Below are positions 12,601 through 24,600 of a stretch of 64,000 bases of DNA, in pieces. The position numbers and the translations under genes were made by a program. The DNA comes from Tubiluchus corallicola. Its lineage: Eukaryota; Priapulida; Priapulimorpha; Priapulimorphida; Tubiluchidae. Below the pieces are notes generated by a model, which was not told the origin of the DNA, did not search any database, and worked only from the letters and a program-made list of their open reading frames with translations. The stretch is taken from positions 298,001 to 362,000 of the forward strand of contig JAQGDQ010000182.1 in NCBI GenBank assembly GCA_030141605.1, given 5' to 3'. Position 1 is the first letter of the stretch. Each line of letters begins with the position of its first letter.

Positions 12601-15600
12601 TTGTCTTCTTCAGTTGGGCTAATAGCTTCTTCTAAATTATCTGCACTACTTCGCTTCAATTTGTGCAAATGTGAAACAGAATTGTAGTGAACTAAAAGTA
12701 TGTTTTTCTGTGTGAAAGATTCTTTACAAACATCACATTTGTAAGGACGGTTGGGATCTAAATACTTCTCCATGGGATATGTTAGCTTTTCACCCTTTCT
12801 GTGAAGCAATGTTTTGTTATGGCTAGTAAGGTAGCATTGTTTAGTGAATGCAACTTTGCACTTATGACATTTGTATTTTCTTGATGGATCATTGTAGTTT
12901 TCTTCAGCTACAGATGGGCTGTTTTTTAGATCCTCCAGATATTCCTTATTTTCACTTTGCTCGCTATCAGAAGGCAACGTATCTGCATTCTCCTCATTAA
13001 CCTCATCAGAGGTTTCGTCATCTTCTGGTTCCTGTTTTGCTTCCATGCCCATAACCACTTTGCTTAGAGAAGCGGCAAGTGCAGCATTGCATTGCTCCAC
13101 ATCAGCAGGAGTCATGTCGGTATGCATTGTCTCCATGTGGCGTCGCAATGCTGCCACGGAGCGGAAACTTCTACCGCAAACCATGCAGCAAGTTGCAGCC
13201 CTAATAGCATGGTATTGTGAGTGACCTTGCAATTTTTCTAATGTCTTAAAGGCAAGACTGCACTGGTTGCACCTATATTTGTACAAGTGCCTCTCGGATA
13301 TCGCTACTTGTTGTTTCTTGTCATGGATTTCACGAAAATGGGTACGAAGAAGATGTGCTGTTTTAAAATACTGATTACAACCCTTTTTCCAACAGAGGTA
13401 GCCCGGTCCACGAGGGCCTTGCTGCATCTGTAAATGTCCTTGCTCATTCTGATGGTCGTACAAATCATCAATCGAGACGAACATTCTTGCACACATCTGG
13501 CATCGATATTCTTCTGTATCGATACTTTCAGCTGCAGGTGGCGGATTGGTATCAATTACTAGTTCACCTTCTTCATCCGAGTTCTCATTGTTGACCTGAG
13601 TGTTATTATTCTCTGGAATTTCCTTTGTCACTGATTGTCCAGTCACACTTGAAGCCATCCAGTCTGGTTTCTCTACCATCATCAGAAGCCGCTGCATTCC
13701 CTCTGTTGTCACATTGTGCATCTTAATTAGATGTTTTTCTAACTTCCCCATCTCTTGGAACTCGTCTTGACAGAGCGGACAAGTCAAAGATTTTGGTCGT
13801 TGAGTGTGCTGTGCCAGGACGTGCGCCCGTATCCGAACCTCGTTAGGGCTGCTGTAATTACAGTACGGACACACATATAATTGATCCACATCTACAGAGT
13901 TGGTATCACCACTAGCTGACTGGTCATTGGGATCTAGTAAGACTTGCTTTAACATGCTCTTGTCGTCTGCCTCCTTCTCTGTTTTAACTACCATAGTGCT
14001 GCTGTCTGTGTCCACCTTGTTGTTATCATCACCATCAGCTGCTTTCTCATCTGAAACAAAATCAAATAATCATGAGTTTCACATTTTTCTTTTGATTTCA
14101 TTTTTTCTTTCTTGATTAGATGATAACAATCTTCTTTGATTACTGTACTGAAAACTCATTAACCAATTCAAAAAGTGTTTAACACCAAATTACGCCAGTA
14201 TTTCGCTTTGACTGTACAGTTAAAAGCTCTTTTTCACAAAAACTTCTTGTATACAAGCAGATGAAATGTACGAAATCGAGTTTCAAGGCAAATGATCTCT
14301 CATGTACAATTTTCTTTTATAAATACGTATGTATACAAGTTCTTGTATAGAAGTAGCTCCTTAGTCTTGCTCGTATACAAGAACTTTTATACAAAATAAT
14401 TTAACGCTGGGTCTAAAATTGTCTTGCCGAAATTATATCTAGTGTCAAAATGTCAACATAATACAAATAAAAAAGGAAAAAATAACTCTAAAACAAGTCA
14501 AGTCATGTGCCATTGTTTCAGCATATCTGGAACTGTCTTGTCAAAGTTCACTAATGTCAAAATGTCAACGTAACACAGACAAAACATGAAAAACAACCCG
14601 GCAACAAGTCGAGAGGTATGTCAGTGTGACACATACAATTTACATCCATAGTTCTAAGCCCGCGATAAGTCCTTTTGGTGCTACTGTAGTAGCAATACAA
14701 GAGCATAGGATCACCAAATTCAACATGAGTCACATGCAATTTGGTGTTAATAGAAAAGGCACGTCAAACATGAAACATTGTACACCTGCTTACAACACAC
14801 CTACAGACAATACGTATATACTTTAAGTCCATTGGTATTATGCAGAAGTACAATTAGAGTGATTACAGTCATTTTTCTATGTTCAAAAATTAAACGAATC
14901 CACTTAGTAAGCGTCTTGTTCTCTAACCATGTTCAATTTCGTGACTTTACACCACACAGGTACAGAATTATATCAATTTAATTCACTGCATTAAAAACAC
15001 TAACCAACACTTGTTTTTATTTATTATTAGCATGTCAGCAATACCTGCAATTGTTCCACATAAGAATTTTTTAGTATCAACAACAACCACATGAAAACTT
15101 TTTGAATTTTCATAGCGCGCTCATCACTCAGGTATATGCACACCTGTAGACACGCTTACTATACAGTAGTTAAGTTGATTAGGTAAGCTAGCTGCTATGC
15201 CCTATCCTATCGACCTTGGCTAGTATCACATCTCGACAAGAGAAGCAGTAATTCGCGCGCGACTATTGGCGACGTAACAAATCACAGTACCGCCACAATC
15301 ACACAAACCACTGGCTGAAAAGCTTGCCTTTGCTTTGCTTAGCTTGGACCTCAAGCCTTGACCCCAAACGACGGCTTTGTTTAACCGAGACAAAGCCGAA
15401 CGCCCGAAATCACAACAGCGTTTTAATGACAGAGAAATCATTCAATTAAAAATATTACAAAGCCGCTCAGCACCCAAGGCTAGGCGCTGTGTCTAAGTGT
15501 GCCCATGCGGAAATAAAAAACTGGTTTTGGACAATTAGGACAAAAATCCTTATAAATACTAGGTTCATATACTTAACGAGTCTCAACTTTCCAGTTGGAT

Positions 15601-18600
15601 TAGCAAATTTTTCGAGATCGCTTTTGAAGGAAGTGTAGCTATTCTCTATGGGGGAGAAAATTACATAAAGCCACGCCGAGCAAAAAGTTTGCAACTTGAG
15701 CCGTGTGAACGTCGTATGGAGAGCCAAAAGTGACAGAAAAGAATTCTAATTACTTCGAAGTCAACATAGTTGTAGTCAACTGTTAATAAGTCTTCAAGGT
15801 TTTTTACCTGTGTGCATTAGGCACACCTGTAATTAAGCCCGATTACTTGATGCAAGTGAAATCTAATGAGCGGTTAAGCGAAAGCACGACATCACCTGAC
15901 CACAGAAACATCTGTGCAGGTCATTGATGATCAGGATAGCCAGATTTAAACAACAACTTTACATTTATAGCCAAAAAGAAATAAGTCTGCACACTAGACA
16001 GTCGAGTCATAAATTTAATCACATGTATCATGATGTAATTCTTTAGTGGGGTGATTATAGACTGACATTCCCAGAACCATCACTCAGTAAGTAATTAACT
16101 GCCTTAAAGAATTGTTAGAAGCAAGTGGGTGGGGGAGGAGTATTTTCAAAAAATCCACATCCTAATTATATTAACAAAATAATAACGTCAGCGAAGCAGT
16201 AAACACAGCCATGAAATTTACTCTAGTCGTTGGAGAAACTTTAATTTGTAGATAACTATTGTACGTTTCTGCGGCGCGTAATTTCAAATTCTAAAATAGA
16301 TCCAATCTTCTTTTTGTTTGTAGCTTACGATCTGCTGAGAATGGCTGCTAGGACAGTTGAAACGTCCAGAACAAAATTTCATCGCCACGGTTACTGCTTT
16401 GTTGGTGTCATTATTTCGTATTAGGCTTCGATTCTCACCTAATTATGTTACTTTAATTCAAGCGAGTTTGACTAATTCTTTTGGATTAAGAAGTAAGAAA
16501 AAAAACCAACAATATTTTTTTGTTAACTATGTCATCTTTATTTTAGGTTTACTGTATGGTCGTTTTAAAATACTTACACACAAATTTAGATTGCATATCA
16601 GCATTTTGGAATGGGGTACTCAAAAAATTCTGAATTAGTCAATTTAGTCCTTTTTTCAAACAAGATGCTTACGAATACCCAAAATTCGGCTAATAGAACG
16701 TATGATTAAGCCTTGTAAAATCGGAGATCTAGGGCTCAACTCCAGGCCAGGGTCTTTTTCGCATTCTCTGTCCTCTTAATACTAACAAACTATGATTCAA
16801 TCAGACGAAAATTAGAAAGTCTAAAAAATTTTTCCAATCCTCCCATCTGGATTCGAATGCCAAACGGACCGCTTTCCGGGCAGCAAAGCAGAAAACAGGT
16901 GAGTATTTAAAAATGTCAGAACAAGTGACTACTAAACGGTTTGCTTTCGGGGCAGCAAAGTAGAAAATACGAGTGACTGTTTAAAAAATTGACAGAACAA
17001 GAAAGTATCACAACTACTTGTTGAAGGTGAAAATTTGTATAGCTATAGATTATATTCTTGTTTAGAAACTTGTAACGCAGTCAGTTCAATAATCCTGCAC
17101 CTGGCCTCTGATTTTAATTACGCCGTTACTAAGATGAAAGTCATTAAACCATCAACAGGAGCACAAACTGGAAATACCTGTATTAAGAATGTTGTTTTAT
17201 TTTTCAATGTGTATTGTTTGCTGTTCACACAGGAGAATTAAGAGAGGAAGTGAAGATGCTAGGCATTTGTTTGTACTAACCTTAACCCTTTCACCTGGAC
17301 AGTGGGGTGGAGAGAATCCAAAACTACAATACACGCGAAGAATCGCTAAACCAGACAGGCAGAAAGGTAGACAGAGAATTACCCACGAAAATGTTAACCC
17401 TTTCCAACACTGTGTGCAACTTGAAAGTCAAAAAATGTATTATATAAACAACCTACAATGGTGTAAATGTAGTACGTGTATTGTAACAATGAAGGAGACA
17501 AGCCAAGAATATCCATGGACGTTCAAAATAGCCTTTATAGTTTTACTCTGACTTAGAAATGTGGGTCTAACTTAGAAACGCATATGCAATGGAGCGCATT
17601 AAAACCAAGCAGACTTTTTGGCAACATTTGTTTATCAACCAAAGTTTGAATCACAAGACAACCTATCGCCTTAAACAATTGTAATACATTAATTATTTGT
17701 TGGGTCTCGGTGTTGTAAAGTCGCTTAGTACCCTGTGGCCAAGGCTAAGCATTGTTTACTTGCATGATTAGCAATTGTTCAATAGATACCTGTGAACAGT
17801 TTTTAATACTTCGCCCCACTTTCATAATCGCGTGTACAGATTTTATCTATTTTTTACTCTTGTTAAGTTTACTTTTATATACATACATTGCGTCTTGCGC
17901 ATGTACATTTTCTTCTTAATTATTTGTTTGTTTTCCGTACTTATAGCGGTGAACAAAAATATGAATGTCCGCTTTTTCACCGCATATTCTGTGTAATAGA
18001 ATGTCTAGAAAATGGCAACAAAGTTGTAGCAACAAATTCAATTTTTGAACACCCTTTACCAATTTCTTGTAGTTCTAATCCGTTTGCGTCAGTCAGTTAT
18101 AGTTTAAATGACAATTACATAAAAAACTGGAGAATTCCAATATAACAAGTGATATGCTTTATGATTATGAAGAGAGCAGAAATACCTTTTCACTGACTCC
18201 TTAGTTCCTCAGAACATGTACGTGTAGTGCAATTACGTACATCGTAAATGGAAACTGCATAACCTCTAAGTCGGAGCAAAAATCCTGAAACTCGCAATGT
18301 GCCATAATTTGAAAGTTTCAGAAGTTTACTATTAAATGAAAGGGTCTTTTGCTCGTGGTCGTCGCGGTACTTTATCTCACACTCTAGGAAAGTTTTTACA
18401 TTTCATGTTTTAAGCGGTTAAAACTTATTAGCTAAAAACAATTTCTCTTTCTTGCCGCTCGACGGCGCCACACTGTGCATAATAAACCAAAGCATGGTAT
18501 TTATGGCATCCGTTTCAGTCGTCTGCCGAAATATTATTGAAACTATAAAATAAGTTACTAAAGTAAACTAGGTTTTAAAAGCTATCATGGACATTTGTTA

Positions 18601-21600
18601 ACGGAATAATTCTCCACACCCAAGGTGCTGAGGATTGCTACTGCAACACACAAATCCCTTACACTAAGAATTAATAAAAACCCATAATTATCCACTGCAG
18701 CGACGCTAAATTAATTTGTAACTTAATTACCAAAGCAAGGATGCCAGCCAGGGCGAGGCTGAGTAATATAATTACATACGCATATTACGATGCATAAAGC
18801 GCTAACCTCTATTATATTGCATTTAATTGCGTTCTGCACTGTGAAATAGGGATGTTGAATGAATAGCAGTTACGCATGGCTAGCAACAAGTAAGCAAGTT
18901 TTTCTTCACTGTATCAGCCCTGGTTTACATAAATTCTAGACACAATTCGTTTACATAATTATATGGCGTAGCGTGGGGTAATAAAGTGAGTGGACATTAG
19001 TTCGAAAATGAAGCGCTGATTGGAAAAATCAACAGTTGAAATAGTGCTAAAATCACAGGCGAGATGGCAGCACTATCGTGGGAGATACTGATACTATTCA
19101 GCTATATGGATAATTTTGTTTACCAAAGACGCTTTTCCATGTCATCAGGTGTTAAAATAAGCGCAAAAAATGTAATTGCACACAGATATCATGAAGCAAG
19201 AGCAAATTTATAAACACGAAAGTTAATTATTATATAATCTTAGGTTTGCTAAATTAATTTAGCTTAATTAAGTTAACTAATTAATTTAAGTTAGATAAGT
19301 TACTTTTATCTTTTTACTTAATTACTTACATGTTTCAAACGTTTTTACATTTTAGGCGCTACAAACAGTAACTTACGTTCTAAGTTTCAAAGTCTTGATT
19401 TAAGTAGGTCTATTGTTTAACTGACTTTATGCCTGTGATTAGATTAAACTAAAACATAACTCAGCAAAAAAGTCTACAATCTTATATGCTCTACTGATTA
19501 AGGTTACATGTTAAGACGCAGACCGCTTAACGCATTAAATATAATAACCAATTATCCATCAATCTCCCATTTATAAATTAACAATGCACCGTCGGTCAAA
19601 AATGCATAAATATACTCTCACTCAGTCACTCTACTTATAATAAAATATAAATGTTCACTTTTTAATGATCCGAAATTGTAAAGAAAAATTCCTAAGCGAT
19701 AACTTTACGCACATAATTTATATCTGCCTAACGAATAAATATTTGGGCCCCACTGCGGCGAGAATTCAAATTAGAACAAAACTAAGAGGTCTAACCTTGA
19801 GGAAGTATAAACGCTTACAATGGGCAGCAGGAAAGGGCGGCACAAAGGGAAGGGTTGTCAGAAGAATAAGAACACACACAAGTTCCTACATTATTGTCCT
19901 ATAGAATTTAATTAAGGTTGACGTAAAATTGGGAATCACAAACTGCACTCTTGGGACAACACATTTTAATGTTACACATATATTTATATTTATGTCGTAA
20001 ACAAACAATGCGATTCTGTCGTACACCTTCACCCTCTTCTGCCCTCAACAGGTTTAGCTTGCAGATTATGATTAGAGGCCTAACACTTGTCAATTCGTCA
20101 GGTAGAGATAAATGCGCGGGAGTTATGGTTCCCAGGTGTTGAATAAAAAATATTTATCAAGGCGGCCATCATGAGAAAACCAGACTCCATAATTAACGCT
20201 AGTGCCAATAGACGAGGGGACAAAGCTGGCATTATTGTGTGACGAATTTGCGCTTGAAAGCCACCCACTAATTCATTCCAGCAACCTAAACTAACTGCCC
20301 CATTGTTGCTAGCGGCGATGTTGATCTGATTAGAACTAGCAGAAGAAAAAAATCCCTCGGAAAATACAGCCAGTCGCCTTAATGTACAATATATGCGTAT
20401 TATTATGGCAAACAGTCAACTTTGCGTCAAATCACTACATACAATAGTGCAAGTGAAGACCCTTAGTCAGTTTACAAGCATTATTCTCTTTGATTCAACA
20501 AACAGCAAAAGGAAATGTGAACTACACTGAAAACTGAAATGTTAGAATCAAAACCCGGATAGTACACACAGCGTCGTCTACACGCCAAGAAATCTCATAG
20601 GCTTGAGATATGCGTGACTTATGCACAGTAAAACGACTTGGTAATTATTATTACAATAAACGTGCACTTCCGGCTTTAAAATTTAATAGGCGTTGTCAAG
20701 GTACTGAATCTTTTTATACGTAATATTTGATTAGCAATAAAAACGAAATTAAAAAAAACAATTGTTAAACATGTAGTAACGTGTTTGATGAATGATTTAA
20801 AACGAGTGCTTTTACATTGACACATTTATGAACACCATCAATATCGATTTATGGAAAATGAACACCAGACTATCGCCTGTAAAATCAAAACTATTCTATT
20901 CACGGTTGAATAAGATCATTCTCAGACTCATTCACTTGTGTTATGAGAGTGTTTGCTTGTTTTAGTTTAGTTTTGTTTCGTATTGTATATATGTTTGCAG
21001 TTTTGTATAAGAAATGTATAATTGACTTAATTTTGTCTAATATTTTTGGCGTGGTGAAACCAGGCCTGCCTAGGCGCTGTAAAGTTTCACATTAATTTGT
21101 TAGTCATACTCATATAGCCACGGGAGAATCTTTGCAATTAATATTATAAAAGTTCCATGATACTAAATTTACGACTTTATGATCACGCCCGTTTGGAAAA
21201 CACTTAAAAACTCGTGTACAAATACAAGTCTGGTTTAGAACATTTAGCTTTGAAAATAATTCTCAAGCACGTAATTAGCTTTAACAACCCAGCTAAAATA
21301 ACACAGGGGGCAATTATCTAGCCCGTAATAAGGAGCCTATAAGTCGCTGTAACAACTAATTCACCCATATACGGCTACAACACGAAACGGCGCATGATAA
21401 ACACCGGGTTATGTATAAAGTCGTTATATCAACAAAAACCTCTACTGCTTTCGCAGCAGAGATTAACCTGTTTTTAATTTATTTTCAGCTAACAAAGAGT
21501 GTAATTGCACAGCACGTTATCCTCTGTTGAATTTTTGACTTGAAGAGGTATTCAGAAGAATTTACATAAAAGAGGTAAAACTAGTCTTTATTAGCGAAAG

Positions 21601-24600
21601 GAGAAATTTAGCTTGGGTATTTAATGGCCGCCGACAAGCCGCCATTATTAGACAGCGCAGCAAAGCGACGCCCAGCGGTGAGACTGCTTTTGTTAAGGCG
21701 TATAATTTAAGCAAGCTTAATTAACTCATTATTAACAGCAAACTAAAAGAAAAAATAGTCAAAGGAATTTCAAAATTACAAAGTCTAACTGGCAAAAAGT
21801 CATGTTCATCAAAGAACGGACACACCAATACAGTTTTTAGTCAGCCGTCTTCCCTGTTCTCAGTGCCTCAGGAACTTTAACAGGAACTTTTCATTCATTG
21901 GTACCTTTGCCCAACCAGACAACAGCTTACTGATTTTTAAAACCACTTTGTCCTCAAACAGAAACAGGAGTGCACTCAGCCGACAACTGCTGAACAAGAC
22001 TTGCACAAAATTTACTAAAATAATCTGTACAATTATTATATGATAATTACTCATAATCAGTTCCAGCAAAAATTAAAATCTATAATACCATTTCATTTAA
22101 ATTTATAGTCAAATGTGGCCCTGCTATTAAAACTTGGCGGGTTAACCCGCCAAAATGAGTGACCCAACTCTAATCGCAACTTTAACATATCCAACTTTGC
22201 TTAATGAACTACGTAAATATTATAAAATTAAACGAAACGAAAAGCCAGAGGTGAGTCACTTTTGTTATTACAGCGAAGCCCGCTACAAGCTCACAGTTTT
22301 ATTATCAAATAGTCAAATCTTCTTATCAAAATAAAAATGACGAAATTATTGCCATAAAAAGTGGTTAGTCACGCCATGTTTGGAATTTGTATGAGCTTAA
22401 GCGCAGTTTCATTCTTACATAACCAGTTTAGCTTTAAATTTGAAGAAGTGAACGCGCGAAATGCATCTATAAAAGCGCGCACCACCTACACCAAGTGACG
22501 GCAAAGAGCATGAAGCTGCGTTCACATTGCTAATGTGCCCCAGGTTTTGATTTTGCGTTTTTTATGCAAAAAGTTTGCTGCGATTAACCGAGAAATCGGT
22601 ATTTGACGTTGGTCAAACGTATAACCACCACTGTGAACACAAGAAAATATGTGGACATTCCCATTCAATACATGAACGTCATTCATCCCATATATGAATT
22701 TAGAAAGTTTACTGGACAACCAAATTTGTTAGCACAACGTCTGGTATATTAATTAACCGAAAAATCGATATTTGACGCCAGTTCAGATCTTTTCTTTCGT
22801 TTGTGTGCTTTTTATGAGTTTTACAAACTAAATAGGTAAACCAGAATGCGGAAAAGAAGCTCGTTATAATCTGTTTCAAATACAGTCTATAGTTTATTAT
22901 AACACACAGGATAATTAGCTATATTAAACAGATCACGTGACGTAATTGTCTCTCAAATTTGAGTTCAATCTACTTTATATAGTTTCAGGCGATATTAGGC
23001 ATGCAGGCGATTGTAATCTACGTGAGAACATTACGTAAGCAACAAAGGGCAGTGCTATTAACCTGAGATTAGAGAGCTACTTGATTAATAGCACAAATAA
23101 ATTTGCTAAGTGGCGATAGCGAAACGCACCAAAATCTCATTAATAAACCACTTTTCATTTGCACCTGAACACAGCGCAAACTATAAAAATGCGCGCCCGG
23201 AACAAAAGGCCATTTTCAATTCATATTTAGGGCATTCCGGCAGTTCTATACAGTAAATGCAAGAGACTGAGCTTTTATTACGCACAAATAGGCATTACTA
23301 TACAAACAGCAGCAGCATGATGTCAAAACAATGTCATCTCTATAGCTAAAAGGGAAAGAAAAACATCAAAAAGACTATTGAATGTCAGTGAAACATAGCA
23401 TAATTTCTTAATTATCTAAAATTCTTCTCAATTTCTTAATTTCCTAGAGACAGTAAGTCCACTTTTTTCAAGAAAATTTCTAAAAGGTTGGCTAAACGTT
23501 AAAATAAGCGTTCTTTACATTTTAGTATCTCGCCATTATGCCATTCCTGAGCTTTTAGTAGTCACTGCCTGAGAAAAGCAATACAGAAATCGATCATCAA
23601 ATTGTTAGAGGCAAACTCCAGAGCCCTTCCTTATTGAGGAATCGGCAATGTTGTAAGCGACTTTTTCTACCATTTCGTTTTTACATTTCCGTTTGCTTTC
23701 ACAGAAGTTACTGCTGGGATCTGTCTCAGGCGCTTTTCTCTGGTATGCCCATATTTGTCCCAACAGTATTTCCATGACGCGATATACCCCTCTCTGTCCC
23801 AGGCACTCCTGTGTTATTTGTGTGTATTCCAGATGAGCTTCCGTAATATCTCTATTGTCCCTGTGTGGTCTCAGATAGATTTTCTGGGCATAGTGTGCAC
23901 TAGTATCTTTCTTTGTTTCTCTATGCTATTCCAAATGATGGTTTCGTTTTGCATCCTGTATGTAGTTGTTTCAAATTCATCTTTGCACGATATCAGAGTA
24001 TATCTCAAAGAAGATCTCAAGCCACGATTGACATGTCAAGTTCAGACACGATTTCTTGCTACATCTATGTCTATCTCAGATGAAATTTAATGAGTCCCTG
24101 GTGTTTATCTTAGACAAATTTTCATGCCATGGCAATGTCTATCTGAAATGGATTTTCATGCCATGCCAGTGTCTATCTCAGATGGATTTTCATGCCATGT
24201 TCCTGTCTCAGGAGGATTTTCATGGCGTGCCATCGTCTATCTCAGATAGGTTTCCATGCCACGCTCCTGTCTATTTCAGATGAATTTTTATGCCATACAT
24301 GTGCCCATCTCAGATGGATTTTCATGCCAAGCCAGTGTATATCTAACATATATTTTCAAGCAAAAACCAGTGTGTATCTACTATGCGCTTTCAGACAATA
24401 CTTACGTCTATCTCATATGTATTTTCAAGCTTATACCTAACCCAAGCGAGTTATCGACATGCGATACTCAGATCCGTATCTAGTCTATTTTTCACAACTC
24501 AATAATTTATTTAGTCCTCATCGTCCTGGACATACACGTTCTTTTATGAACAGAATTACAAACACCAAGTAAGCCATAATGTTTAAGCTTTCACCTACAG

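Noticed and set aside
15226-15727. GC-richer block with two minus-strand frames (71 and 86 codons)
   Set aside because: No recognisable protein and no consistent splice sites to the next exon; kept only as a possible regulatory block.
17189-17551. 120-codon plus-strand frame in the large intron
   Set aside because: It has no recognisable domain and biased, random-looking composition, with no splice or repeat context.
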